Assembly: GCA_026390165.1 (NCBI GenBank)
Contig: JAPLGM010000012.1
Location: forward strand, 62,001 to 126,000
Origin: Campylobacterales bacterium
Lineage (GTDB): Bacteria > Campylobacterota > Campylobacteria > Campylobacterales > Sulfurimonadaceae
Length of the DNA: 64,000 nucleotides
Reading direction: 5' to 3'
The translations under genes and the position numbers were made by a program. Shown piece by piece: positions 5,697-14,425 of the stretch. Under the pieces are notes generated by a model. That model was given only the letters and a program-made list of their open reading frames with translations. It had not been told where the DNA came from and ran no database searches. The first letter of the stretch is position 1. Every line of letters starts with the position of its first letter.

Positions 5697-6346
5697 GGGT
5701 ATTATTGCTGGAAGATGAGTATATGTTGCGTATCAGTGTGACGGAATTTTTGGAAGAGTTGGGATTTGAAGTGACGGGGTTTTCCAATGGAGACAGGGTA
5801 CATGAAGCGACATACGAAACCCATTTTGATCTCTATTTGCTCGATGTTAATGTTCCCGGTATAAATGGATTTGAACTTTTGCGAACGCTGCGTAAAGAGG
5901 GGGATAAAACCCCAGCTATTTTCCTCACTTCAATGGTTAATGTGAATGATCTCCAAGAGGGGTATAAATCGGGATGTTGCGATTATATTCGTAAACCTTT
6001 TGATCTCTCGGAATTGCAATTACGGATAATGCATGCCCTTAAAAGTCACTATCACGACGGAGAGAATAAGCTCGATTTTGGGGAGGGGCTTGTGTATGAC
6101 ACAGAGTATTTTACCCTTACTCATAATGGAGAAACAATCGGATTGAGTAAAACGGAAAAAGAGATATTCGGGGTATTACTCAAACACAAAAATCAGATTG
6201 TTTCAGTCGATATGTTCCAAAATGAGATTTGGGGAGAGTATGTCGATCCCGCCAATATTCGGGTCCAGATCAATAATTTGCGTAAAAAACTCCCATTAGA
6301 AATTATTCAAAATCGGCGGGGACTGGGATACATCATTGAACGATAA
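5693..6346 (+). CDS. OmpR/PhoB-family response regulator
   Basis: This 217-residue protein has an N-terminal receiver domain. The acidic pocket is E7-D8-E9 and the phospho-acceptor is D51 (LYLLDVNVPGINGF); the conserved Thr/Ser is in FLTSM and the Lys in CDYIRKPFD, about residue 100. A C-terminal winged helix (about 125-217) has the recognition region VDPANIRVQINNLRKKL and ends RRGLGYIIE, as in OmpR-type regulators. It should bind promoter DNA on phosphorylation by the kinase encoded next. Its start overlaps the previous stop as ATGA, and its end overlaps the kinase start by 11 bases. Confidence 0.9.
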   Translation: MRVLLLEDEYMLRISVTEFLEELGFEVTGFSNGDRVHEATYETHFDLYLLDVNVPGINGFELLRTLRKEGDKTPAIFLTSMVNVNDLQEGYKSGCCDYIRKPFDLSELQLRIMHALKSHYHDGENKLDFGEGLVYDTEYFTLTHNGETIGLSKTEKEIFGVLLKHKNQIVSVDMFQNEIWGEYVDPANIRVQINNLRKKLPLEIIQNRRGLGYIIER

Positions 6347-7502
6347 GCTCTATGCCCTTAAAAATGCTTTTTGGTACACGATGTTTTTTGCGGTATTACT
6401 GTTGACGCCGACCTATCTCTACGTTACCTATATGAAATATGTCACCGAAATTCAATACGAATTTAAACTAAAAAAGCAATCCCATCTGATTTTACGCGCG
6501 ATGGAAGAGTTCGATCCCAAAGAGAACGAGCCCTTCTTGTATCCCCGTTACCGATCGTTTCAGTCGGGGTTGTATGATGTTCATTTTACCCCTGTTTTTA
6601 CCCTTATAACGCATCCGTTAACTATGCAAAAAGGAGGGTATCATATAGAAGATGGGTATGCCTATCTCGTGGTGGCTTTGCCAGAGAGGCGTTATTTTGA
6701 GGCATCGTATTTGGTCATTGGGGGAGCACTCTCGTATGTGAGTATCTATAGGGATATCGTGATAATTCTCCTTGGAATAACCACCCTTATTTTTGTGTTG
6801 TCTCTCTTTTTTCTCGACCGCTTTGCCTTACCGTTTCAGCGTTTGAATAAAAGGCTAGATCGTTTTATCAAAGATTCGATGCACGAGATCAATACCCCCC
6901 TCTCTATTATCAATATTAATATTGACCTCTACAACCGCTCCAATGCGACGAATAAATATTTGCAACGGATCAAAGCTGCCACTAAAACTCTCGCAACCCT
7001 CTACAACGATATGGATTATTTGATTAAGAATGAACGTCTCTCTTTTGCGTATGAAACGATTGATTTGAGTCATTATTTACAAGAACGAATTGATTATTTT
7101 TCCGAAGTAGCGGCCTTGAAAAATATCACGATAGAGGGGCATATCGCGCAAGAGATCAAGATACTGTTTAATCCGACACAGCTTCAGCGTATTATTGATA
7201 ATAATCTCTCCAATGCCATTAAATATTCATACGAAGAGGGAAACATTGAGGTTTCACTTCTCGTGGAGGATAAGACGTGTGTTATGGCGTTTAAAGATCA
7301 GGGTGTCGGTATCCAGAATGTAGATCAAATATTTGAGCGCTATTATCGTGAGAATCAAGACAAAGGGGGATTTGGGATTGGGCTTAATATTGTCAAATCG
7401 ATTATTGATAAAGCGGGAATTGAACTCAACATCGACTCCGAATACGGCAAAGGAAGTATTTTTTCGTATACTTTTAGTCCTCCTATCACCCTTTGTGCGT
7501 AA
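6336..7502 (+). CDS. membrane sensor histidine kinase, partner of the adjacent regulator
   Basis: This 388-residue kinase starts at a TTG at 6336 inside the regulator gene. It has two membrane helices (about 12-33 and 140-160) around a short periplasmic loop of about 100 residues, and no clear HAMP. The phospho-acceptor is H183 in DSMHEINTPL. The N box has N290 and N293 (NNLSNAIKYS), followed by DQGVGI and GGFGIGLNIVKSI. The small periplasmic domain and the preceding stand-alone Cache-like gene suggest the input is shared between two proteins. The sox promoter region follows about 40-75 bases downstream, so control of sulfur oxidation is possible but not shown. Confidence 0.88.
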   Translation: MNDKLYALKNAFWYTMFFAVLLLTPTYLYVTYMKYVTEIQYEFKLKKQSHLILRAMEEFDPKENEPFLYPRYRSFQSGLYDVHFTPVFTLITHPLTMQKGGYHIEDGYAYLVVALPERRYFEASYLVIGGALSYVSIYRDIVIILLGITTLIFVLSLFFLDRFALPFQRLNKRLDRFIKDSMHEINTPLSIININIDLYNRSNATNKYLQRIKAATKTLATLYNDMDYLIKNERLSFAYETIDLSHYLQERIDYFSEVAALKNITIEGHIAQEIKILFNPTQLQRIIDNNLSNAIKYSYEEGNIEVSLLVEDKTCVMAFKDQGVGIQNVDQIFERYYRENQDKGGFGIGLNIVKSIIDKAGIELNIDSEYGKGSIFSYTFSPPITLCA

Positions 7503-7540
7503 CATCTCCCTTTTTTTACGTTAATTTTACACTTCTCTTC

Positions 7541-7546
7541 TACAAT
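7541..7546 (+). promoter_or_regulatory. probable -10 box of the sox operon
   Basis: TACAAT lies 31 bases upstream of the soxX ATG in the 74-base gap after the kinase gene. A T-rich tract (7508-7517) precedes it, which suits Campylobacterota promoters. No clear -35 box or operator was seen. Confidence 0.4.
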
Positions 7547-7576
7547 ACTCTTCGAAATAAAGAACTAGGAGAGTCA

Positions 7577-8095
7577 ATGCGAACAATGATATTGCTTGGA
7601 ATCGCTACCTTTTTGGGTGCTGCTGATTTGTCGCAGGTGATTGAATCACCCGATGCGACGGCTATTCTCAAAAAAGATGCCCTTCCTGCACCCAAAATAG
7701 CGGTGATGATCGAAGGGTGTATTAGCAGTGAACCTGCTGTAATTGCACGGGGAAAATACCTTTTTCATAATCTAAACGGAAAAGATACCAAAGATCCAGC
7801 ACCTGAAGGGTTGGCGAAAATTTTGCCCAATGGTAAAGAGAAACAATACGGTAACTGTGTTGCTTGTCACAATATCGAGGGGGCAAAAGGGTATGGCAAT
7901 ATCGGTCCTGATTTGAGTAACTATAAAGCACTTTATATGGACAGTGGCGCACGAGCGGCTCAGTTTGTTTATCAAAAAATTGCCGATGCACGTATTGATA
8001 ATCCAACAAGTCATATGACAATCAATCTTACAAATGGCTTGTTTAGTGAGCGTGAAGTGTGTGATTTGACGTCGTATATCGTATCAAAAAAATAA
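7577..8095 (+). CDS. soxX: SoxX, c-type cytochrome subunit of SoxXA
   Basis: SoxXA covalently attaches thiosulfate to SoxY in the periplasm. The start at 7577 is chosen because AGGAGA (7567-7572) precedes it and a signal peptide follows at once (MRTMILLGIATFLGAA). An upstream in-frame start at 7493 would add 28 unlikely residues within the kinase gene. The mature part has one haem site, C94-V-A-C-H98, with YGNCVACH and IGPDLSNY typical of SoxX. The 172-residue length is normal. It is the first gene of soxX-Y-Z-A-B. Confidence 0.92.
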   Translation: MRTMILLGIATFLGAADLSQVIESPDATAILKKDALPAPKIAVMIEGCISSEPAVIARGKYLFHNLNGKDTKDPAPEGLAKILPNGKEKQYGNCVACHNIEGAKGYGNIGPDLSNYKALYMDSGARAAQFVYQKIADARIDNPTSHMTINLTNGLFSEREVCDLTSYIVSKK

Positions 8096-8112
8096 CCACC
8101 AAGGAATATCAG

Positions 8113-8586
8113 ATGGAAAGAAGATCATTTTTAAAAAGTTTTACAGCGGCGGCAGCGTGTGTAGCGGTCTTGCCTCGTATGGCGAGTGCAGCGGATGAGG
8201 CAAAAAAAGTTGTTGGTCCTAATGAGATGAATTATGCAACCGCAGTTGCTGCCATTACGGGTGGTAAAGCAGTAGTTGAATCAGCAAAGGTGAAAGTGGA
8301 AGCTCCTGAAATTGCTGAAAATGGCGCAGTTGTCCCCGTGAAGGTTACCGTTGACAGTCCTATGAATGACAAAGATTATGTCAAGGCAATTCATTTGTTA
8401 AATACAAAAAATGGAAATGCCCGTTGTTCTAATGTCTATTTGACTCCTGCTAATGGAGAAGCATTTTTTGGTACTCGTATAAAACTCGGAGGAACGCAAG
8501 ATGTTGTGGCCATCGCCCAAATGAGCGATGGCACTTTTCTTTCGGCAAAACAAAATGTTAAAGTTACTATTGGCGGATGTGGTTGA
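8113..8586 (+). CDS. soxY: SoxY, sulfur-carrier subunit of SoxYZ
   Basis: SoxY carries the sulfur intermediate on a C-terminal cysteine in the periplasm. The 157-residue protein starts with a Tat-type signal (RRSFLK, then a hydrophobic stretch to about residue 27) and ends VTIGGCG, with the carrier cysteine C156 on a flexible tail. The tail is one glycine shorter than the common GGCGG ending. soxZ follows after 61 bases. That gap contains no convincing terminator. Confidence 0.95.
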   Translation: MERRSFLKSFTAAAACVAVLPRMASAADEAKKVVGPNEMNYATAVAAITGGKAVVESAKVKVEAPEIAENGAVVPVKVTVDSPMNDKDYVKAIHLLNTKNGNARCSNVYLTPANGEAFFGTRIKLGGTQDVVAIAQMSDGTFLSAKQNVKVTIGGCG

Positions 8587-8647
8587 TAGTGTTGACAAAC
8601 GCTATCCAATTTTGAGTAAAAACTATCTAAAATATTAGGACAAACAG

Positions 8648-8974
8648 ATGAAAACACTTATCAAGATTAAACCAAAAACGTACGCAGCAGGTGATATTGT
8701 TAAAATTGATTTTATGGCGATGCATCCAATGGAAACGGGAATGCGTAAAGATAAAGATACGGGAGTTCTTATCCCGGCTAACTATATTGATGAAGTGAAA
8801 TTTCTCTTCAACGATACACTGATTACTAAGATGGTTATTTGGGAGTCACTCTCTGTCAATCCACTTTTTAGCATCAGTTTCAAAGTACCAAGTGCGGGAA
8901 CGCTTAAAGTGATTGCGAAAACTAATACTGGTCAAAGCGTCGAGAGTAGCGAACCCATTACTCCAAAAGGATAA
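8648..8974 (+). CDS. soxZ: SoxZ, scaffold partner of SoxY
   Basis: This 108-residue immunoglobulin-like beta-sandwich has the SoxZ hallmarks IKIKPKTYAAGDIVKIDFMAMHPMETG cut across residues 4-30, and YIDEVKFLFND. It forms the SoxYZ dimer that cycles through SoxXA, SoxB and the dehydrogenase steps. There is no signal peptide, as is usual: SoxZ is co-exported with SoxY by the Tat system. soxA starts 4 bases after its stop. Confidence 0.95.
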   Translation: MKTLIKIKPKTYAAGDIVKIDFMAMHPMETGMRKDKDTGVLIPANYIDEVKFLFNDTLITKMVIWESLSVNPLFSISFKVPSAGTLKVIAKTNTGQSVESSEPITPKG

Positions 8975-8977
8975 CGG

Positions 8978-9751
8978 ATGCGATTATTATCGGTAAGTAC
9001 CGCATTGGTATGTTTGGCACTCTTTAGTGGAGCGAATGCTGAAGAGAAAATGAGTATGAGTGACGCGGATAAAGCGATGTATGCAGAGATGCTCGAAAAC
9101 AACCCTGCTGACATGGATGTTGTTGAGGGAAAGGAGCTGTTTAACGCTCTTATTTCACAAGATGCGTATGCCCAGATGTTGGGGGTAAAAGAGAAAGATC
9201 TCGCGTCATACATTGCTGGATTTCCCCGTTTCGTGAAGCCAGCTGGCAAAGTGGTGACCCTCTCTCAAACGCTTCAAATGGCAGCAGCTCTGAGCCAAAA
9301 AGCGGTTCCTAAGCTGGAGAGCAAAGAGATATTACAAATGACGACGTATGTCAAAGCATTGGCAAACGATCAAAAAACGAATATTGATGTCAAAGCAAAC
9401 AAGCAGATGCAAGAGATGATGAAACTGGGGCAAGAGGTGTTCGAAGAGCGTCGCGGCGGTCGTGGACTCTCCTGCAACAGCTGTCACAGCCCCGATGTTA
9501 TCGGACAACGTTTGCGTATGCAGCCACTCCCTGATTTAGGCTCTAAAATCAATGCCTCTGGGGGGACATGGCCAGCATACCGTATGACCAAAAGCGAAAC
9601 AACACTGCTAGACAAACGGTTCCAACAATGTATGGACAACGCCCTCTTAGCCAAAATTCCTCTCGGTTCACGTGAGATGGTGGCACTTGAGGTCTATATT
9701 ACGAATAAAACCAAGGGCAACGAGATTCATATCCCGGGCTTGAAACGTTAA
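8978..9751 (+). CDS. soxA: SoxA, catalytic cytochrome subunit of SoxXA
   Basis: SoxA with SoxX oxidises thiosulfate and conjugates it to the SoxY cysteine. The 257-residue precursor has a signal peptide (to about residue 21), one haem-binding C166-N-S-C-H170, and a later RFQQC with C218, the cysteine that ligates the active-site haem and carries a persulfide in known SoxA proteins. Only one CxxCH is present, so this is the mono-haem form rather than the di-haem form of some alphaproteobacteria. Its start lies 4 bases behind soxZ. Confidence 0.95.
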   Translation: MRLLSVSTALVCLALFSGANAEEKMSMSDADKAMYAEMLENNPADMDVVEGKELFNALISQDAYAQMLGVKEKDLASYIAGFPRFVKPAGKVVTLSQTLQMAAALSQKAVPKLESKEILQMTTYVKALANDQKTNIDVKANKQMQEMMKLGQEVFEERRGGRGLSCNSCHSPDVIGQRLRMQPLPDLGSKINASGGTWPAYRMTKSETTLLDKRFQQCMDNALLAKIPLGSREMVALEVYITNKTKGNEIHIPGLKR

Positions 9752-9761
9752 GGAAAATACG

Positions 9762-11525
9762 ATGGATGTATCACGAAGAGATTTTTTTCATATTGCTGCT
9801 GCGTTAGGGATCGGCTTGCCCGCTCTTGGATCAGCGGCTTCTACTCCTAAACGGATTGATGAGGTAGGCTTAAAAGATATTTACTCATTTAATGCCCGTG
9901 GGAATGTGACGTTGTTACATATCTGTGACATGCACGCCCATATCAAACCGCTCTATTGGCGTGAACCCTCGACACTGATTTCGGCTCCGAATTTGACAGG
10001 GACTCCTGGGTTTTTGTGCGGTGAGTCATTTTTGAAACACTATGGGATGCAGGGGAAAACCCTTGATGCCTATTTTGATACCTTTATGAATTTTGACGCA
10101 CTTGCTCATAAATTTGGGAAAATGGGGGGGATCGCCCATATGAAAACCCTTATCAACCATGTCAAAAAAGAGCGCGGAGCGGATAATGTACTTCTCCTTG
10201 ACTCAGGTGATACGTGGCAAGGGACGGGTGTTGCCCTCAAAACCAAAGGGGAAGCGATCGTTAAAGCCCAAAACTATTTGGGTGTAGACGTGATGGTCGG
10301 ACATTGGGAATTTACCTACGGTAAAACACGGGTAAAAGAGCTTCTCTCGATGCTCAATGCCAAATTTATCTCTCAAAATATTGTTGGAGATGATTCATTT
10401 GCCGAAGATTTTGAAGAACTGATTTTCGAACCGTATACGATTATGGAGCGCGGTGGTGCGAAGATTGGTATTATCGGTCAATCATTCCCGTTTACATCGA
10501 CGGCAAATCCGAAAGAGTTTACCCAAGGGTGGAGTTTCGGTCTGCGTCTTGATACGCTTCAAAAGTACGTGGATAAACTTCGCAAAGAGGAAAAAGTTGA
10601 CTGTGTTGTACTTCTATCCCATGATGGATTCAGCGTCGATCAAGAGGTTGCCCGTCAAGTCAAAGGGATTGATTTCATCCTCAGCGGTCATACCCATGAT
10701 CCTTCGCCACAACCGACGGTTATTAATGGTACCGTGATTATTATTGCTGGAAGTCATGGTAAATACGTGGGACGTTTAGATATTGACATTCAAAACCATC
10801 GCGTCAAAGGGTATGAGTACAAACTTATCCCTGTAGCATCGAACTTGATCCCTGCAGATGCTGAAGGGGTTGAACTCGTAAATAGTCTCTATGCTCCCCA
10901 TGAGAAAGAGTTCAGTGAAGTGTTGGGGATGACGAAAAATATTCTCTACAAACGTGATACCTTTCACTCGCCGTTTGATGAGCTGATTAATGATGCGATC
11001 CTTGATGCAATGGATTCAGATATCTCCTTTACCCCTGGGTATCGCTGGGGGACAACAGTTCTCGGTGGTGAGCCCATTACGATGGATGATGTCTACGGCA
11101 TGACAGCAATCACCTATCCGAATGTCTATACCTTTGAATTGGGCGGAAAACATATTCATAGCTTGCTCGAAGATATCGCCGATAATGTTTTCAATCCAAA
11201 CCCGTTATATCAGCAAGGGGGAGATATGAGCCGTCTAGGCGGAGTCACATACGATATTAGAATCGGTGCACCAAGCGGAAAGCGCATTACGAATGTAAAG
11301 GTCAAAGGGAAACCTTTGGATGAGAAGAAAATCTACAAAGTCTCCTCATGGGGCGGTAATTTGCAAAATGCAGGAACCAATTTAAGAGATGCACTAACAC
11401 GACCGGTGTATGATGTCACAGCCGATTATATCCGCCGTCAAAAGAGTGTTAATATTGATGGTACCAGTAATGTTAAGATCCTTGATTATGATTGCGGCTG
11501 TCCTCGTAAGGGATCAAGAAGCTAG
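9762..11525 (+). CDS. soxB: SoxB, sulfate thiohydrolase
   Basis: SoxB hydrolyses the sulfone group of SoxY-bound thiosulfate, releasing sulfate. The 587-residue protein has a twin-arginine signal (SRRDFFHIAAALGIGLPALG) and a 5'-nucleotidase-type dinuclear metal site: D56-x-H58-x-H60, DSGDTWQGTG, GHWEFTYG, LLSHDGFSVD and SGHTHDPSP. The C-terminal substrate domain follows. The YWREPST segment after the first motif is typical of SoxB rather than of nucleotidases. soxCD is not in this window, so sulfur-atom oxidation by SoxCD would have to be encoded elsewhere. Confidence 0.97.
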   Translation: MDVSRRDFFHIAAALGIGLPALGSAASTPKRIDEVGLKDIYSFNARGNVTLLHICDMHAHIKPLYWREPSTLISAPNLTGTPGFLCGESFLKHYGMQGKTLDAYFDTFMNFDALAHKFGKMGGIAHMKTLINHVKKERGADNVLLLDSGDTWQGTGVALKTKGEAIVKAQNYLGVDVMVGHWEFTYGKTRVKELLSMLNAKFISQNIVGDDSFAEDFEELIFEPYTIMERGGAKIGIIGQSFPFTSTANPKEFTQGWSFGLRLDTLQKYVDKLRKEEKVDCVVLLSHDGFSVDQEVARQVKGIDFILSGHTHDPSPQPTVINGTVIIIAGSHGKYVGRLDIDIQNHRVKGYEYKLIPVASNLIPADAEGVELVNSLYAPHEKEFSEVLGMTKNILYKRDTFHSPFDELINDAILDAMDSDISFTPGYRWGTTVLGGEPITMDDVYGMTAITYPNVYTFELGGKHIHSLLEDIADNVFNPNPLYQQGGDMSRLGGVTYDIRIGAPSGKRITNVKVKGKPLDEKKIYKVSSWGGNLQNAGTNLRDALTRPVYDVTADYIRRQKSVNIDGTSNVKILDYDCGCPRKGSRS

Positions 11526-11553
11526 TAAAGAGTTTTAAACTGAAGGAAGAAAA

Positions 11554-13068
11554 ATGAAATTAGTAAATCTTAGTATTGCGGCGGCTGCTGCTTGTTTGTT
11601 CGCAACGTCAGCGCATGCGCTTAAAACGGAAGATCGTATTTTAAAAGCAAACGGTCAAATCGAATATACAAAAGCACCAGGCGATGTAAACTCAATTGGT
11701 GAAATGATTACTAAAGGTGAAGTGTACGGGCGTCTTCGATCCAATGCGTTTTGGTGGGATTGGGATAATGAAAAATCTGGTAGTACTAAAGATAACAACG
11801 AATGGGGTCTTGGCGGAAGCTTGATTTACAAAACAGGTTTTTATAAAGGGCTCGGTGCTACAGTAGGCTTTTACGGTACCGTTCCTATGGTTTCAGATAA
11901 TACTCTCGTAGGAAATACAACAAACTTTGGAAAATCGGGCAAAGATACCTATCGTACTAATGCAGACGGTAGTGAGAATTCCATTGGAGTGGTTGCAGAA
12001 GGGTTTGGCGAATATAAAGCGGGTAAAAGTGATGTCAAAATTGGTCGTCAAATGATTGACAGTATCATGCTTGCATCTAATGATACAAAAATGGTTCCGA
12101 ATACCTTCGAAGCGGCAGTGATAGAGAACAAAGATATTCCCAATACAAAAATTCGTGCGGGATATATTATGAGCCAAAAGCTTCGTGATCACCAAACATT
12201 TCACAGTATTCTTGCGTTTGAAAAATACAATCAAAACGATGATTCTGGAGTACATAAAGGGCTGAGTGTTGCTAATATTAATGCAGCAAGCGGTGATATG
12301 AAACCAGAAATGGTTTTAGTAACAGCTGAAAATAAATCCATTCCTAATCTTACACTAAACGGTGAATATGTCGGGATCAGCGGATTCTTCTCCACGGCAA
12401 TTGCTGAAGCTAATTATCAAATTGGTTTAGGAAATGGATGGTCTTTGACTCCAGGAGTACGCTATCTTAAACAAATGGATGACGGTGCAGGTGCTATTGG
12501 TGGAGCAGCCCTTAATGGTTCAATGGGACGTGATAAAACAAATGCAGCTGCAACAACGGCTCGTGCTTCTTATACAAACCCTAATAGTGCAGATGGTAGT
12601 ATTTTAATGGAACGTTTAGTATTAGCAAAAGGACCGTTTGTTCTTATGGCGGGATATTCAGCCGTTTCTGATGATGCCGATATTATCGCTCCATGGCGTG
12701 GATTCCCTACGGGTGGTTATACTCGCTCAATGGCTCAGGTAAACTGGATTGCAAATACTAAATCATGGATGGTGAAAGCCGATTATGATTTTAATAAAGC
12801 AGGACTCGTTCCAGGGCTCAAAGCAGCGATTGATTATGTAGATATGAATTTTGATGAGAAAAAGAATATTGCCCTTGCTTCTGATTTCAGTGACCGCACT
12901 ATTTTACATGTCGATTTGATTCAAGAGTTTAAAGCGCTTCCAAATACTGAGTTTAAATTCCGTTTTGCAACGGTTAATGCCGACGCATCTAAAAAAACAA
13001 GTACTACTTTAGCAACTGATTACGAATCGTACAATGAGTACCGTTTCGAAATGAACTACCTCTTCTAA
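11554..13068 (+). CDS. outer-membrane porin (Campylobacterota Opr/MOMP-like family)
   Basis: This 504-residue precursor has a cleavable signal (to about residue 22, ending in AHA) and many alternating amphipathic beta strands. It ends YRFEMNYLF with the terminal Phe that the BAM machinery recognises. Features such as YGRLRSNAFWWDWD, VKIGRQMIDS and VPGLKAAIDYVDMNFD resemble the OprD-like porins of this phylum. It sits between soxB and a SoxH-like gene on the same strand, which suggests it admits thiosulfate or other sulfur anions. That role is inference from position. Confidence 0.8.
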   Translation: MKLVNLSIAAAAACLFATSAHALKTEDRILKANGQIEYTKAPGDVNSIGEMITKGEVYGRLRSNAFWWDWDNEKSGSTKDNNEWGLGGSLIYKTGFYKGLGATVGFYGTVPMVSDNTLVGNTTNFGKSGKDTYRTNADGSENSIGVVAEGFGEYKAGKSDVKIGRQMIDSIMLASNDTKMVPNTFEAAVIENKDIPNTKIRAGYIMSQKLRDHQTFHSILAFEKYNQNDDSGVHKGLSVANINAASGDMKPEMVLVTAENKSIPNLTLNGEYVGISGFFSTAIAEANYQIGLGNGWSLTPGVRYLKQMDDGAGAIGGAALNGSMGRDKTNAAATTARASYTNPNSADGSILMERLVLAKGPFVLMAGYSAVSDDADIIAPWRGFPTGGYTRSMAQVNWIANTKSWMVKADYDFNKAGLVPGLKAAIDYVDMNFDEKKNIALASDFSDRTILHVDLIQEFKALPNTEFKFRFATVNADASKKTSTTLATDYESYNEYRFEMNYLF

Positions 13069-13078
13069 AGGCTAACCA

Positions 13079-13987
13079 ATGCGTTTACTATTGCCGTTAT
13101 GTGCTTTCGCTCTTTCGTTGAGCGGATACGATTTTGCTCTCACTCCAAAACGAGTCACCCCTGAGGTGACCTGTTTTTTCGGTGAACCTGAAGTGATGAA
13201 TACTATTAATAATGGCAATATGGTCAATACCTGTTATCTCGATACATCCAAGGGCTACGTCGTTATCGACAGTGGCTCTTCGTATGCGTATGCCCAATCG
13301 GCATACAACGAGATGAAGAAAATAAAACCTTTGCCCATAGCTTTAGTAATTAATACCCATGTTCATGATGACCATTGGTTGGGAAACGGCTTTTTCACTC
13401 AAATGGGAGTTAAGGTTTTGGGTTCGGATGATTTTGCACACAATGCACGGATTGATTCTCCCACCCGAATCCAAACCCATATCTCTCCAGAAGCGTATGC
13501 ACAGACGGTTCCAATGCTGCCAAGTGAAATGATCGCATCGGATACAAACCTGACGATAGGAGATCAAGAAATTGAGTTTCATATTATGAAGCAGCGTGCC
13601 CACAGTGATAAAGATATGGTGGTATATGTACCGAAACTCAAAGCTCTTTTTGCAGGTGATTTGGTTTTTAATGATCGTGTCCCCTCGTTGAGGGATGGAG
13701 ATATCAATGGATGGATTAGCGCATTGGATGAGTTAAAGAGTTATGGGGCAACGACAATTGTCGGTGGACACGGTTATCGTACCGATGAAAAGGCGATGGA
13801 GTTGACCTATAACTATCTCACACAGATGCGCAGTGAAATTCGCAGTGCCATGGATGAGGGACTAAGCATTGATGAGACGATTAATAAAGTGACGATGCCC
13901 TCGTTTAAATCACTACGAATGATGGAGTCGTTGCATCGAGGCAATGTCGAAGCTGCCTATCGAACTTTGGAATGGGAGCAAAAATGA
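13079..13987 (+). CDS. secreted metallo-beta-lactamase-fold hydrolase, SoxH-like
   Basis: This 302-residue protein has a signal peptide (to about residue 15) and the zinc motif H94-V-H96-D-D98-H99 in NTHVHDDHWLGN. A distal His is in MKQRAHSDKD, an Asp in FAGDLVF and a His in VGGHGYR. This set is complete for a binuclear MBL enzyme. SoxH proteins of this fold are found near sox genes and in quinoprotein-linked clusters, and their substrate is not settled. Here it lies in the run of secreted sulfur-related genes. It could act on a thiol or persulfide adduct, which is inference. Confidence 0.8.
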   Translation: MRLLLPLCAFALSLSGYDFALTPKRVTPEVTCFFGEPEVMNTINNGNMVNTCYLDTSKGYVVIDSGSSYAYAQSAYNEMKKIKPLPIALVINTHVHDDHWLGNGFFTQMGVKVLGSDDFAHNARIDSPTRIQTHISPEAYAQTVPMLPSEMIASDTNLTIGDQEIEFHIMKQRAHSDKDMVVYVPKLKALFAGDLVFNDRVPSLRDGDINGWISALDELKSYGATTIVGGHGYRTDEKAMELTYNYLTQMRSEIRSAMDEGLSIDETINKVTMPSFKSLRMMESLHRGNVEAAYRTLEWEQK

Positions 13988-14415
13988 AACGTTTACTCTT
14001 ACTTCTTCTGTGCTCCTCGTTGTTGTTGGCAGAGCTCAGACTCTCTGAACCGATTCCTAGCATAGAGAAACCGCGTGAAGTGGTGATGGGGATCAGTCAT
14101 GGAGATGATGAGGCGATTAACCATGGGCTCAGTACAGCGAACAATATTTTGAAGTTTTATGGACCCGAAAAAATTCATCTTCGTATTGTTGCCTATTATC
14201 ATGGTATCCGTACCCTCTTAAAAGAGGAAAAAGAGATTTCCGTACGGGTACGGGCGTTACAGCAATACGGTGTCGAGTTTGTTGCGTGCGGTAATACAAT
14301 GGAGACGAAAAAAATCCCTCCATCGGCATTGCTTCCCGATGTCGAAATCGTTAGTGCCGGTATTGCCGAAATCATAGAGCGTGCACACGATGGCGCCTTT
14401 TACATTCAACCCTAA
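13984..14415 (+). CDS. secreted DsrE/DsrF-like small protein
   Basis: I take the ATG at 13984, which overlaps the previous stop as ATGA. The 143-residue product has a signal peptide (MKRLLLLLLCSSLLLAE). It then has a DsrE-like alpha/beta core with GISHGDDEAINHGLSTANN, IHLRIVAYYHGIR and GVEFVACGNTM, the last holding the single candidate active cysteine of the fold. DsrE-family proteins carry or transfer sulfur as a cysteine persulfide, but mostly in the cytoplasm. A periplasmic copy in a sox operon suggests a periplasmic sulfur carrier. Confidence 0.75.
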   Translation: MKRLLLLLLCSSLLLAELRLSEPIPSIEKPREVVMGISHGDDEAINHGLSTANNILKFYGPEKIHLRIVAYYHGIRTLLKEEKEISVRVRALQQYGVEFVACGNTMETKKIPPSALLPDVEIVSAGIAEIIERAHDGAFYIQP

Positions 14416-14425
14416 GGAGTTAACC

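Noticed and set aside
7493-7576. Longer N-terminus for SoxX
   Set aside because: It would place 28 residues before a clear signal peptide, cross the promoter region and overlap the kinase gene.
8587-8647. Promoter between soxY and soxZ suggested by a TTGACA at 8592-8597
   Set aside because: No -10 box lies at a suitable distance (the nearest TAAAAT is about 30 bases away).
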